Assembly (NCBI GenBank): GCA_029168955.1
Contig: JAPDOI010000135.1
Coordinates: 1,492,501-1,556,500 of the forward strand
Length of the DNA: 64,000 bases
Direction of reading: 5' to 3'
Source of the DNA: Aplectana chamaeleonis
Taxonomy: Eukaryota; Nematoda; Chromadorea; Rhabditida; Cosmocercidae
Shown here: piece after piece, positions 38,930 through 50,450 of the stretch
How positions within the stretch are numbered: the first letter of the stretch is position 1
Layout of the letters: each line of letters begins with the position of its first letter
Position numbers and translations under genes: made by a program
The notes under the pieces: model-generated
The model's input: only the letters and a program-made list of their open reading frames with translations
Databases searched by the model: none
Told to the model about the DNA's origin: nothing

Positions 38930-41900
38930 GTAGGATATAATCGGATTTTAGTGAAATTTTTATCAGAGTTACTAGGGCGTACCTCACATTTCCCGAGGGG
39001 TTTTATAAAACGGTGTTTTGATAGCTGTGGGAATGGGACAGAGCGTTGATCGTCCGTTTTCCAAATCCACTCGAAGATTTACAGGGATTTCCAAAAGTGG
39101 TCATTTTCATAGCTTTGGGAAGAGAAAAGGGTACACGAATGGCAATTTTTAGCATATTAAAAAAATGTCTTGGATTGAGCTGAAAACTTGTTTCTAGGGG
39201 TTGTTTTGGGTGATGATTACGAATCTGAGTCCCAGTTGCCAATATTTGAAAATTCTGTCTGATTAGACCCGAAGCTTTAAAATGCGGAAAGTTTTGCTGA
39301 ACGAAAGCTACCATGAAATCGTCTCAAAAATTCTCCGTATGGCTGCCTAACACATCTGTAGTATGTTTATCGATTTTCCTTGGATTACGGTATGAAATGG
39401 TGGGTATACGGTAGCTCGGTCAACATCTGAGATTTGACTCAAAATATCACTGTGGGTGTTACTTGAGACGCTGAACACGAGTTCGAGGTCTATTTTTCGA
39501 TTTTCGAAATTTTAAGGTAAGTAACGCCAGATAAGAGGCATTATACCTCTCGTCACCTACAGTAATCTTAAGTCTGGCGAGGAATAGACCCCAGATTCGG
39601 GTTGAGCGCCCGAATAACCCCCAGGGGCGGCATGCATGAACGCAGCGAACGGTGTCAGGGAGCCGCTCCGCGTGCCATGTGCGCAGCGTCGAGCAACGGG
39701 GCGGCCCCGAAAATCAGGCACATCAATACACGCCACGAAATTCGGGGCCGCCCCGTTGCTTGACGCTGCGCGCATTGCACGCGAAGCGGCTCCCTGACAC
39801 CGTTCGCTGCGTTTATGCATGCCGCCCCAGGTTGAAATTTTGAGCCGAATTCAATAATTTTTCCGAAAACCCCAAAAATTCCCTGATACTTTCAAAGGAA
39901 GCGTACGCGCAAAAAACCGTTTTTTAAATTTTTCACTATTTTGCACAGGTAGGCCCACCAGGTTGTGATATATCGCAAAAATACCACCAAAAACACTCAA
40001 TTTTCGGAAAAAACCTCGTTTGAAAATTCCGGGGCCTTCAGCTTCCTTTTTTTCCACGTCTGTCCAGTGTCTTGTGTAATACACAAATGTCGGAAATGCT
40101 GGACGTCTGAAAGGGTTCAGCCCGTGTAACTTTTTCGGTTGATTATTTTTTTTGGCCTTTTCACTATCAAGATTTCTCTAAAAATAAGAAGCCTCCAATA
40201 CACACGTTTGAACGCAAGGGAATTTTGAACTTCTGCGGTTTGTCGGCGCCTGTCGTGGCGCTTCTGTTCCTCAAGTTAGATACTCGATCGGGAAATCGCT
40301 TTTTCAGAATACGGAGCGGTTTTCAAGAGGCTATAGCATTATTAATTCGCTGCATTGAGGTCTCGAGTTTTTCCAACTATCTCCACTTGGTTCAAACATT
40401 GGATTGAGAGGAAAAAACGAAGGGCGGTTTTCTGCGCGGACGCTGCCTTTAACTACTTTTAACATTTCACAAAGCTTCAAAAACGATGTTAGTTTCGTTC
40501 AGCGGGTATTCGTAAAAATTTTTCGTTCGAAATGTTTAACAACGGATGATGCAGTTTTTCTGAATTTTCAAGAGATATCCAAGAAAATGTCTTTCGAAGC
40601 TTTGGAAGGTTTCAAGTCTAAGTCGTGGTCGTATTCTTTGGGTGTCTGGATGACCGCTGTACTTGCTCCTGTTTAGAACAAATTAGTGCGAAAAGTTCAG
40701 CAGTTATTCCTCTCATGCTTCAGATGTCTCGCAAGGGAACTCCTTCAAGTCAGCTTGGCCATATCGGATGAATTGCTCTTTTCTAGAACCACTTTTGGAC
40801 GTAGTGTACGAATGTGCACTTCTCAGCTGCAGAGTCAGGCGGTTGCTGTCCCGAGGGACATTTAGGGGTTACGTCAAAATTCTGGGAAAAATGGGGGAAG
40901 GGGACGTAAAAATCATCGTCCCGCTTGTAGGTTGAGGATTAGAATATTAATTTCAAAAGAAAATAAGGCAATAGTTACGAGTGCTTACTTTTTTGTTGAA
41001 AAAATGGTTCCAAAACTAATGGAAATTTCCCGGAGAGTGATAAAAAATATCGAGATTATCAAGAAAGTGCGGCCATAAAAGGAGTGGTCGGCATGGCTCC
41101 GTAAATGTCCGAGATAATGATCTGGCGGACCCTGCACAGCTGCCTAAAATCACGTTTTTCATCTCCGCGGCAAGGTAAGGGTTTCCAGCAGGAAAGTTTG
41201 AGGGTTTTTTGAAGAAAATTCCGGGTCTTGCTCAAAACTTGTATATAATGCTAATCTGGGGTGCTGAGCACGAATCTAGGGTCCGCTTGTCGAAATTCTT
41301 AGGCTTGCTGTAGGTTATGGTGGGTAGCATGCTACTTAGGAGGCAAATCCTACCTTAGTTATTCGAAAGTCGACAAAATCGAATTCGTATTCGGCACCAC
41401 GAATAACCCATGACTAGAAAAAAAGGGTCAAATCTGATTCTTTGCCCAGACTACCGTATGCCCACCGTAGTTCAACGTAAGGGGCCGAATAGACTCCCGC
41501 CGCTGAAAGTCGCGGCAGCATGCAATGGTGGGGTATCGATCATGCGGAGCCGCACGATCGATTCTCCTTCATTGCATGCTGCCGCGCTTTTCAGCGGCGG
41601 GAGTCTATTCAGCCTCTAAGGGGTAAAGAAAACTCATGAACCGACCTTTAACCTCGGATTCGTGTTATGCATTCGAAATAACTTCTTGAGAAACAATTTA
41701 AGCCACAACTATCGTAACGTTTCGGAAGTCGTCGAAAGCCGTGTTCTGCCATCAAATTCTCCCGCGATGGGAAGCCTCGAACGAATTAAGTTGAGGAGTT
41801 TAGAAAATCGACAAATATACCTCAGATTCTTAGTCAGCACACCAAATAACCTCTTGGGAGGATTTTAAGATAAATGTGGAACATTTTCCTTAAACGCTTA

Positions 41901-44900
41901 CAGATTCCCCCATTTGATATAAGTAAATGCTCAACCGAAAATCCGCACTAGTGGAAAGCGATTTTATTACTCTGCTGTTCGGAGAATGTGCTTTCACCCA
42001 AAGTTTCTCAGGTGGGGGTTGTAATGGGCTCTGAACACGATTATGAGGTTCATTTCGAGGTTTTCGATAGATCACTGCGCATTTTGGATGGTACAATGGG
42101 TACGGAAATCAAGTGAAAACCCCATAACTTTCTTCATAGTGATCTTAGGCAGCTGCGAATGGTACATTCGAACTATACGTGCGAAACTGGTTCCAGAAAT
42201 TTACACCCCGTTTAAAATGGCCATGCTGACCATTAGTAGTTTCATTTGTTTTACCTAGTTCTTTTTTCTCCAGAGAACCGCTCCTTCGCGGAATCTACTC
42301 TTATGGGTTCGAGAAGCCATCTGCAATACAGCAGCGAGCTATTAAGCCAATAATGAAGGGACGTGATGTGATTGCTCAGGCACAGTCTGGTAAGTGCATA
42401 TATCAGACGTAGTGGTAAGGTGTTTCTGGAAGACGAACCCCAACATTTGTAACTACAGGTACCGGAAAGACCGCAACGTTTTCAATTTCTGTGCTGCAGT
42501 CGATTGATACTGATCTGAGAGAGTGTCAGGCTCTGATACTTTCTCCAACTCGTGAATTGGCCGTACAGATTCAGAAGGTGGGTTTTCGAAGGGAGTTTAT
42601 TGGCTTGCTGGTGCTCAGAGTCAAGCGGGGTTGCCAAATTTCGCAACGGGCGGGGTGGGGATCGCAATTTTTTTTGGCCCGAAAATGGAGGTTGTGGAGG
42701 GGATCGCAAAAATTTCGGTTCAAAAATGAAAAATTGGTGAAGATGTTCCGAAATTTATCGGTATTTCTGGTCATCAAAGGGAAGGATCGTAGCATTGCTT
42801 AGGTTTTATACGTTTGAGCCCGACTACTGAATGAATTTTCGACATCTGACTGTTATAGTAATCAAATATAAACTTCCCAGAAATTGCGCCTTGGGGGGGT
42901 CGCAAAAAGTTCGGGAAAAAATTTAACGATTCGGGGTAGCACCGATTCCGAAAAATTACGCAACGCCCCGCCTGACCATGCTGGTGCTGCTTCCTCGTAT
43001 GTATCGATCGGATGGAAGAGCTTTAGCATCCGATAGATTGTCCTCACTGGTCACTTCATCTTATACTGAGTAGCTTACACCAGAGACCTTGGACAATGCA
43101 AAGATTTGAGCTGATATAATGTACTAGTAGTCTGCATGTCATTTTTTGTCACTCGCTTTCCGATCTTTTGTTAGGGATTCGCCGTTGTCCTCGTTTCTGT
43201 AAATTACAATCCGCTCATCCTTGGTCAGCAAGTAGAATGATTCAACTAACACTACTATATTAGGTTGAAGCGAATGTTTCCCGCCACTTGAATTTGACGG
43301 TTTTTAATCCTTCCAGCGTTGGCCCTTTGGCCAAGTGCGATATACCGATCGAAAACAGAAATTATTTTCTATATAAAGCTGCCTTCCACTTGGGCTAAAG
43401 TCTGTTCAGTTGCGAAATATATTCTATATCCCAGTGGTAATCATTAGTACAGAGCACCTTTGAGTGCTTCTTTTTACCATGAGGTAAACCACCAAATCTG
43501 CCAGAGTTGACAGGATATTTGAGCCATTTTAGGGCCAGATGTTAGCGTTTGCGGAATTTTTCATCCGAGCGTAATTATTGATTTAGCGGACTTAATGTTT
43601 TGTAACTTCGGTTTTGCGATGAGTTATCCGGTGTGTTTAGCCCTTGAAGCTTCGGAGTTTAATGGCCAAGTCCCTACTCAATAGCTTTTCTCGTCAATTA
43701 TCGATCGTTTTTCGAAAATCAATAAGAATCCAATTTTTAAAATGAACAATCGATAATTGATGAAAAATACTATTGAGTGGGGACTTGGCCGATATATATT
43801 CAGCTTTGAAGCTTCGCGGCTTAAACTTTCAGATCAATCCAGAAAATTACCAAAATTGAAAAATTACAAGATCCGCTAAAAGTCAATAATCACGCTCTTA
43901 AATTTTTCCGCGAGCGCTATCATCTAGTTCTAAGGTGGCTCAACGATCCTGTCAATTCTGGCAGGTTTGTTGGTTCACCTCAAAGTGAATACAAGCACTC
44001 AAATATGCTCAGTACTAAAGCACACCTTTGAGTTATAGCGTATATTTTGGAAATGAGCAGGCTCTAACCCAACTGAAAGGCAGTGTTAGATGAAAAAGAA
44101 TCTGTTTCCGATAGGTATGTCGCACTTGGCCGAAGGGCTAACGTTGAAAGGTTCAAAAATCGTTAAAGTCAGGTGGCACGAAACTTTCGCTTCAACCCAA
44201 TACAGTTCGCTCATCCTTGGTCAGCAAACAGAATACACTTAACTCTGTAATTCACATTCCATATTAGCCTGCGTCACTCTGTGAAACCTTTGTCCAAGAA
44301 TTCACTATTTTTTTACATCCAGTTTCTGTCTAATATGCAGGTCTTTTAGGTCGTTCTGGCCCTCGGAGATTACATGAATGTACAGTGTCATGCATGCATT
44401 GGTGGAACAAACATTGGAGAAGATATCCGAAAGCTGGATTATGGGCAGCACGTTGTAAGTCTGGCCTCCAAATATCGAGAATATCTTATTCAAAGCTAGG
44501 GTTGTAGGGTCAAGCGCGCTTGTGTATTTCTTCGAAGGATTTTAAGGGGGTCGTGAAAGCTTCGGCACTAAAAATAAGTGAAGTAAGCACCCATCATAGG
44601 GCTTGAAACCTTCAGTGCAAAAATCTTCAGGCAAGACAGCCCCAGCAAGCGTCACGAAAACAATTTGTTGTAGGTGTCTGGTACGCCCGGTCGTGTGTTT
44701 GACATGATCCGTCGCCGTAATCTTCGCACACGTTCTATCAAACTGCTGGTTCTTGATGAAGCCGACGAAATGCTCAACAAGGGTTTCAAGGAACAGCTTT
44801 ACGACATCTACAGATATCTTCCACCTGGCGCACAGGTACTCTTGAAAGAGATTGATGTCCCAATGTAAGTCGATCAGCTAATTTTTTTTTTTGACTGCAG

Positions 44901-47900
44901 GTCGTGTTGTTGTCCGCCACGCTTCCTCACGAAATTCTTGAGATGACCAGCAAATTCATGACTGATCCCATCAGAATTCTCGTAAAACGTGATGAGTTGA
45001 CACTGGAAGGTATCAAGCAGGTTAGCTCATTTGCAGTGTCGCAAGTGTAGTATGTACAATTAGGTCCTTGGCTTGCTTCCTCAAGAAACAACCATCCAAA
45101 TCTCACCCGCAGCTGGCGCGGGCGGTTTAAACCTTACCGGCGGCTGGCGGTATGGTAAGCTGATCAGGTGCGCTCTTCTCTCGGCCATAATCGATTAGCC
45201 GGCTGGCGTACGCGACCGCCACGCGAGCCGCGGGTGAGATTCAATGGTTTTCTCTTGAGGAGGCAAGCCACGGATCCAACTATGTAGTGACATTAAGCTC
45301 TAGTATTTAGTTCTTCGTGGCCGTGGATTGTGAGGAGTGGAAGTTCGATACACTTGTGGATCTCTATGACACGCTGACTATCACACAAGCAGTGTTGTTC
45401 TGTAATACTCGCAGAAAGGTATATATCAATCATTCCGTTGTTAGGCTTCAACAGAAAACTGTTTTCATGTTAAGGTCGACTGGTTGGCCGAGAAAATGAA
45501 GGAAGCCAACTTCACGGTTTCTTCGATGCACGGTGATATGGAGCAGAAGGAGCGTGAGCAGATCATGAAGGTACTGCCTGACGGGATTCCGTTGTATATA
45601 CAGCCCTTCCGAAAAGATATCGCTTATGCCTAGTGCACACTTCCCGTGACAGTGCATATCCATGTCGATTTTTGGTCGATATGTATGACAGACACCGCGT
45701 CGCCCGTCGCAGAAAGTATGCATTAAGCCTTAGGCCCTAGTTATACACCAGCGGAATGAAAACGTCCCGCCATGACATTGCCGCCGCTTGCTGCGTGAAT
45801 CAAGGACTCGTCCGCAATGTGCTGTGTGCTTGACGTTGCGTCTTTGTGCTTGACGCAATATTGCAGACTAGAAATTTCCGGCCGTTTCAAGTGTCTTTTG
45901 TCGATGTTTCAAGCTTTTATCGCTTGTTTATTGCTGAAAGTCACTAATAATTTATTCATCTTGTCATAGCAATGCTTGGTATGTCATTTCGGTAATATTT
46001 TGACAAGTTTGAGTCTAAAAAATGATCAGCTGGTGGAATTTTGCAAATTTCCAACAGGGTAGGCCCCGCAACGATCCAGTGTACAGTGCCGCGGCTTGTA
46101 TAACTGCTTGGTGCCTGCTTCCGGCGCGTTTTTATGTGACAACTGTTCCTTTTGGAATGCCTCGGCACAGTTGAGGCGCACATAAGTGATAGTTGTCTTG
46201 CTGTTTCCGCAGCGCCCCGCCGGTGTATAACTAGGGCCTTGGCCGAAGAGACGGTGGGCGCTCCCGTCGTGGCACGCGTCAAATAATTATTCTGGGAGAG
46301 AAGCGCGATCCTGTCTTGACGCGTACCTCCCGCGACGTGGCCGCTTGCCCTGTCTGCAGATAGGCAATAAAGTTCGGGCGCGACTTTTCTTACCAGTAGT
46401 TGTGTCACTGGTAAAGCAAATACGAAGATTTCAAGGAATTCCGAGCCGGAAACAGCCGTGTGTTGATATCAACTGACGTATGGGCTCGTGGTCTCGATGT
46501 TCCACAAGTTTCGCTGGTAGGTTTTTTTTTTCATAAATTAGGCTTCCTAAAGGTAGAGGCCGAAGTGGAAAACAAGTTACGCTAAGATTAATGAGGTAGT
46601 CTGTGGGAGGGTGTAATTCGTGAATGGGGCGGGTTCAAATTATATATGAATGTTGCTCTGACTTTCAGATCGTATTCGGAAGTTAATTCGACTGGGAGAA
46701 TGAAACAAAGTTTCGCATTCTTGGCGGCATTCAAACGAACCTATCAATCAATAGTTAGGGGAGATTTTCAAAAGATTGTGTTCTATATTTTCCGTCCTCA
46801 CAACTTTATTCTTGGAAAGATCCTACTTTGGCTAATTTTGAAAGGGGCATGCAAATCCAAAGTGATTTCATGCGAGGAGTTTGCTCCAAAAGATGCGGTA
46901 AATATTCGGACCTGGTTTTCGAGGATTTCACATAGTTAGGTAGACCCCCATGCATGGCACCGATCAAGACCGAGGTCTTACTTTTCCCAGATAAGCTCGA
47001 TACAATGGTGTGCCATGATTTCTGGTGGATTGCACCCAGCACGAGGGAGTATACATTGGATCCGCTGCAAAATTTTCGGGTGATGGGATTTTTCGGGCTG
47101 ATCCGAAAAAAAAAACACTTTTTGGATTAGTCGGATATCGCTACGATTCAGATTAGGCTTTCTCTTCGGTAATTCGGATTTCGGTTTGATTTGGATTTGG
47201 CCCCTTTCAGTGATTGGGGTTTTGGTTCGGATTTGGCGTTTCTCCGGTTAAACGGATTTAGGGTTAACTCGGAGTTAGCGTTTTTTGTGATTGGTATCCT
47301 CGATCATCAAACTTTCGAATCATTCGGACGGATATCCGAAAATATCCGAATCGGATCCAATCTATAGCCGGGAGGCACTCCCAATCGATCTATACGAAAT
47401 CGAATAAAATACCCATATTTATGCCCTTAGTGCAGGGTTAAGCTGGTTTGCAAAATTTCTCAACGGTGGTGGGAGGGGTCGCAAAAGTTTTTGCCTGAAA
47501 ACGAAGGCTAGGGGGTCGCAAAATTTTCGGACCAAAAATGAAGATTCCTGAAAGTCATCGGAAATTGAAAATTACGGTTATTGAACACCATGAGGTACCT
47601 TTTCAGCGATCTATACTTATGTACATTACATATTTTTTGAGAAGTTCAGTGGCCAAAGGGGAGGGGAGCGCAGAAATCGGAATATTACACAACGTCCCGT
47701 GCACAGGGTCAAGCGGGGCGCTGCGTAATTTTTCAAAATCGGGGCGTCCCCCTCCCCATCATCAAATTTTTTTCCAAAATCAAAAATTCTTGCGAAGCGC
47801 GATTTATTCATGAAATCGGATTATACGGTTTTCAGATATTCTGGTCGCTCGGAAAACCAAAACAATCGATATATTTGATAACTAAATCTGTCAAACGCCG

Positions 47901-48959
47901 AAAACTCGTTCAGCAGTGGAGCACAAGCGTCTAAAACTTGAGAAATGCTACGATCCTTCCTCTTGGTGACCAGAAAAATATTTAAAATTTTGAGATGTCT
48001 TCACCAAATTTTCATTTGTGGTCGGTTCTGGCCCAAAATTCTTGCGACCCCCCTAACCCTCGTTGCGAAATTTCGCAACCCTGCTTGACCCTGCGTGCAA
48101 CCATGCTTTAGTGACACAATCCATCTGAATGATTTATAATCTTGGCTATGAAACTCCCCCAGCTCAGAAACACCTTTCCGAATCGATTCGAAATTGAGTT
48201 TAATAATAAATGCCCACTCCTCATCTGTCTGAAATTCGATTTTCTGAGAAAAAAGTATTTTTTGTCTATATGGAACCTTATTATCCGTTTGGCCTAGGTA
48301 CCTGAATGACTTGGAATATCCCACGGTGCTGGCATAAATCAATCTCTCCGATGGAATGTGATATCCACAACCTCCTTTTCTACATAACTGGATCAAGCGG
48401 GGTTGCGAAATTTTGCGACGGAGGTGACGGCGGGCCGTCGGAAAAATTTGGTATAAAAATGAACGTTAGGGGGAGAGATCGCAAATATTAAATCACAATT
48501 TTATGAGTGAGCCCCTTGGCCCTGTGCTAGCGGGATCTTGGTTTCGATTTTGTGGGGCGGGCAGGTTTAGGCTTAGCACCTTCTCGTTTGGCTGAGTGAA
48601 GTTTTGTATAGTTTCTATGAATATTTGCCAGATTTAGACTAGTGGAAGTTAGTTTGGAATATGTTTTAGAAAGTACTGTTTTATATTTGAGATATTTATT
48701 TTAGGTAATTAACTACGATCTTCCCAACAACCGTGAGTTGTATATCCATCGTATCGGTCGATCGGGTCGTTTCGGAAGAAAGGTATGATTGATGCCTATC
48801 ATGATTTTTATAATCTTTGATGTTAATATGCTAATTATCTTGTAGGGTGTTGCCATCAACTTTGTGAAACACGATGATGTACGTATTCTTCGCGATATTG
48901 AGCAGTACTACTCGACGCAGATCGATGAAATGCCGATGAATATTGCTGATATGATTTGA
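38808..48959 (+). CDS. inf-1: Translation initiation factor eIF4A, DEAD-box RNA helicase
   Basis: eIF4A is the ATP-dependent helicase of the cytoplasmic eIF4F complex that unwinds mRNA 5' leaders. Exons: 38808-38929, 42274-42389, 42459-42577, 44350-44454, 44674-44835, 44901-45020, 45311-45418, 45475-45570, 46436-46516, 48705-48782, 48846-48959. Every junction is GT-AG, and phases join to 406 residues, the normal family length. Motifs by residue: Q motif FEKPSAIQQ (53-61), I AQAQSGTGKT (75-84), Ia PTRELA, Ib TPGR (158-161), II DEAD (182-185), III SAT (213-215), V ARGLD (333-337), [10 protein letters not shown] (358-365). No catalytic motif is altered. The first 30 or so residues differ from C. 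elegans and vertebrate eIF4A; homology begins around [16 protein letters not shown]. The introns are crowded with MITEs. The neighbour upstream is the VAP gene, with 1.8 kb between them. Confidence 0.96.
38975..39560 (+). repeat. Family D repeat (intact counterpart of 24048-24676)
   Basis: It aligns with the copy at 24 kb for about 600 bp and retains the uninterrupted GGCATTATACCTCTCG site where the mariner entered that copy. It lies in eIF4A intron 1. Confidence 0.75.
39621..39832. mobile_element. Palindromic MITE, family M9, copy 2
   Basis: CAGGGGCGGCATGCATGAAC, GCAGCGAACGGTGTCAGGGA and CAACGGGGCGGCCCCGAA are inverted on the right side with few mismatches, giving arms of about 95 bp. It sits inside a family D phrase (AATAACCCCC | TTGAAATTTTGAGC). 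The ORFs on both strands are palindrome shadows. Confidence 0.9.
39850..41190. other. eIF4A intron 1, no supported gene
   Basis: Diffuse AT-rich sequence. The ORF at 40404-40676 has no recognised domain. Confidence 0.35.
41190..42130 (+). repeat. Family D repeat body
   Basis: It carries D phrases also seen at 8500-9120: GGGTGCTGAGCACGAATCTA, GTAGCATGCTACTTAGGAGG, TTCGTATTCGGCACC. It is interrupted by the hairpin at 41484-41614. Confidence 0.65.
41484..41614. mobile_element. Palindromic MITE with CCCGCCGCTGAAA arms
   Basis: GAATAGACTCCCGCCGCTGA and CGGCAGCATGCAATG are inverted almost perfectly on the right, with a loop of about 45 bp. It lies in a family D repeat in eIF4A intron 1. Confidence 0.85.
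42274..42389 (+). CDS. inf-1: eIF4A exon 2 (Q motif)
   Basis: The acceptor is TTTTTTCTCCAG. It encodes [20 protein letters not shown], then [18 protein letters not shown], covering the Q motif and the start of the P-loop. Confidence 0.95.
42459..42577 (+). CDS. inf-1: eIF4A exon 3 (P-loop end, motif Ia)
   Basis: It encodes [20 protein letters not shown] and [14 protein letters not shown]. The donor is AAG|GTGGGT; an M5 MITE lies 38 bases downstream. Confidence 0.95.
42616..42980 (+). mobile_element. hAT-like MITE, family M5, with 8-bp duplication
   Basis: The ends CAGAGTCAAGCGGGGTTGC and the complement of CCCCGCCTGACCATG are flanked on both sides by CTGGTGCT (42608-42615, 42981-42988). An 8-bp target duplication and CAG termini are hallmarks of hAT insertion. 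It lies in eIF4A intron 3. Confidence 0.85.
43262..44200. mobile_element. Long fold-back element, family M6, copy 1
   Basis: TAGGTTGAAGCGAATGTTTC at the left is inverted as AAACTTTCGCTTCAACCC at the right. Much of the element is self-complementary (CGCTGCCTTCCACTTGG-like, CACCTTTGAGTGCTTC, GAGTTGACAGGATATTTGAG), with a central ATTATCGATC hairpin. It lies in eIF4A intron 3. Copies occur at 57755-58700 and 60143-61090. No ORF of note. Confidence 0.85.
44350..44454 (+). CDS. inf-1: eIF4A exon 4
   Basis: It encodes [20 protein letters not shown], then [15 protein letters not shown]. It includes the conserved GG motif between Ia and Ib. Confidence 0.95.
44674..44835 (+). CDS. inf-1: eIF4A exon 5 (motifs Ib and II)
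   Basis: It encodes [20 protein letters not shown], then [19 protein letters not shown] and [12 protein letters not shown]. It holds the catalytic DEAD box. Confidence 0.97.
44901..45020 (+). CDS. inf-1: eIF4A exon 6 (motif III)
   Basis: It encodes [20 protein letters not shown], then [23 protein letters not shown] is motif III. Confidence 0.96.
45063..45277. mobile_element. Palindromic MITE, family M10
   Basis: GGCTTGCTTCCTCAAGAAAC and ATCTCACCCGC are inverted on the right as GCGGGTGAGATTCAATGG and CTCTTGAGGAGGCAAGCC. It lies between eIF4A exons 6 and 7, with its ends about 40 bases from both. Confidence 0.85.
45311..45418 (+). CDS. inf-1: eIF4A exon 7
   Basis: It encodes [20 protein letters not shown], then [16 protein letters not shown], the start of the second RecA-like domain with motif IV (VLFCNTRRK). 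Confidence 0.96.
45475..45570 (+). CDS. inf-1: eIF4A exon 8
   Basis: It encodes [20 protein letters not shown], then [12 protein letters not shown]. The donor is AAG|GTACTG; the next intron carries the 0.5-kb TIR element at 45732-46239. Confidence 0.96.
45732..46239. mobile_element. TIR element in eIF4A intron 8
   Basis: AGGCCCTAGTTATACACC at the left and its complement GGTGTATAACTAGGGCCT at the right form about 22-bp ends. The AGGSCC terminus is close to that of family M3. The interior has no recognised ORF. Confidence 0.85.
46436..46516 (+). CDS. inf-1: eIF4A exon 9 (motif V)
   Basis: It encodes [20 protein letters not shown], then DVPQVSL. ARGLD is motif V. The acceptor GATTTCAAG is weaker than the others but keeps the frame. 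Confidence 0.95.
46520..47430. other. eIF4A intron 9, left part
   Basis: CGGATTTGG/TCGGATTT-rich low-complexity sequence occurs at about 47085-47365. No gene is seen. Confidence 0.4.
47433..47703 (+). mobile_element. hAT-like MITE M5, truncated copy
   Basis: It begins CAGGGTTAAGCTGGTTTGC and shares GACCAAAAATGAAGATTCCT and GAAAGTCATCGGAAATTG with the 18.3-kb copy. Its right end (TTACACAACGTCCCG) is cut by the next copy. Confidence 0.75.
47704..48093 (-). mobile_element. hAT-like MITE M5, inverted full copy
   Basis: It is bounded by CAGGGTCAAGCGGGGCGCTG on the left and CCCTGCTTGACCCTG on the right, in the opposite orientation to the fragment it abuts. It lies in eIF4A intron 9. Confidence 0.8.
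48388..48490 (+). mobile_element. hAT-like MITE M5 fragment
   Basis: GGATCAAGCGGGGTTGCGAA and AAATTTGGTATAAAAATGAA match the left part of the family; the right end is missing. Confidence 0.6.
48705..48782 (+). CDS. inf-1: eIF4A exon 10 (motif VI)
   Basis: It encodes [20 protein letters not shown], then [14 protein letters not shown] is motif VI with its arginine fingers. Confidence 0.96.
48846..48959 (+). CDS. inf-1: eIF4A exon 11 (stop codon)
   Basis: It encodes [20 protein letters not shown], then [17 protein letters not shown] and TGA. This is the conserved eIF4A C-terminus. Confidence 0.96.
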   Translation, partial: GVAINFVKHDDVRILRDIEQYYSTQIDEMPMNIADMI

Positions 48960-49400
48960 GATGATTGTTTGTGTGCTGAGATTGTTCGGTTATTTACGGA
49001 TTACATAAGAAGTTGTTCTCATCCTAACACTTCGTACCTTCAAGTCGTGTTGTATATTTTACTCATTGATCCCATACATATATGTTTTCGTGTTGTCGCT
49101 GATTTGTGTAAATGGTTTGTTGAATTCATAAGAAAAGCAAGACAATCAGCGTTTGTTATTGATCGGCGGCGGAGGCGGCGACAAGCTCTTTGTGTGTTTA
49201 TGGCGCTCGTTAGCTCCTTTCCTTTTTTGAGTCTGATTACTGTTCTTGTTGTCGAAAAAATCTATAATTATGCTCTCCATTTAAATGTTGGAAATAATTT
49301 TTTTTTTGAGACATTTGTAAGATGTCAATAATATATTTTGAGTTTTATTTGGTTGTTTGCTAAGCGAATATTCGTGCAGACGTATAATATTGTCCCCTAT
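48960..49400 (+). other. inf-1: 3' untranslated region and flank of eIF4A
   Basis: T-rich sequence follows the TGA. A + strand ORF here (48969-49331) is composition-driven and not supported. Confidence 0.4.
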
Positions 49401-49492
49401 TCCTGACACTAAGCGTTCTTGTGAAACGGCGCGTGCCCTGGCGAAAAAAATGTTTATAATTAGACTGGCTGGGGATTGATTTCTACTGTTAA

Positions 49493-49802
49493 CAGGGTTG
49501 AGCAGCGTTGTGACTGGTCAAAACGGTGGGTCGTAAATTTTTTGGAAATTTGGGAAAAAAATGAAATTTTGGGGGGGGGGGCGTAAAATTTTGGAGAAAA
49601 ATAGGCGCCCACAAGTCAGGCGCGACCGAACTTGATCCTAAAAAATATTACCACAAGTTTCGCTTCTCTTTAGAATTTGACTCCGAATAAAGCTAAGAAA
49701 ATTTTTGGTCTTAGGGAGGGTCGTGGAATTTCGGGTAAAAAAAAGGAAAATGGAGGTGTTGTAGCCGCGTCAAAAATTGCCACAACGGCCTGCTCAACTC
49801 TG
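49493..49802 (+). mobile_element. hAT-like MITE, family M5b, perfect 8-bp duplication
   Basis: It starts CAGGGTTGAGCAGCG, ends CAACGGCCTGCTCAACTCTG, and is flanked by ACTGTTAA on both sides (49485-49492 and 49803-49810). The interior has the GGGGTCGTAAAATTTT phrases of the subfamily. Confidence 0.9.
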
Positions 49803-49810
49803 ACTGTTAA

Positions 49811-50121
49811 CCGTTGAGTATGTTTGAATCTGAAAAAGATTCAATCAAAAAAACTACCTACAAAGATCAGAGGGGGTTAATTTTTCTAGTTGAGCAGTCT
49901 GGAAATTGAATCTGGCATATTATTTGAGAATAGGGAGGTTAAGCACGGGAAATTTTCCAAAAGCTGCAGAAAACTATCCTAGGGAAGTCCCTAAAATGGT
50001 AATGCGGATTTCTGTTCGATAATTGGGAAAAAGGAAAAGGTCAGTGACCTTTCAGTTCTCAGCTACGGATTAGAGCCTGGGATTTTATAAGTTCTGACGC
50101 GTACCCGGAGAGCCCTTGAAG
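49811..50121. other. Intergenic spacer
   Basis: Nothing is recognised. Confidence 0.4.
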
Positions 50122-50450
50122 ACAGTGCCCACTATAAATTTTGTCTTCTTTTTTTTTGCGGGAAATCGAAAGGCCTGGGTTTCATTGGAGCGATCTTGTC
50201 GAAACAACGAACAAAAATGGGCCCGGAAGAGAACTTGTCGGCTCCGAAATTTGCACGCGCTAAACCTTTCCAATCAATCGGTACGCATCTGATAGGCGCG
50301 AGGAAAGGACTAGCGCGAGTGGGTTTCGGAGCCGATAAGGGCTCTTTCGGGCTCAATTTTCTTCGTTCTTTCGACGCTATCGCTCCAATAAGGCCCAGGC
50401 CTTTCGATTTCCGGCGAAAAAAATCGAAGACTCAATTCGCGGACACTTTA
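50122..50450. mobile_element. Palindromic MITE with CAGTGCCCACTATAA-like ends
   Basis: GGAAATCGAAAGGCCTGGG, GCTCCAATG-like and TTGTCGGCTCCGAAATTTGC segments are inverted across the element. Look-alike ORFs on opposite strands result from this symmetry. Confidence 0.8.
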
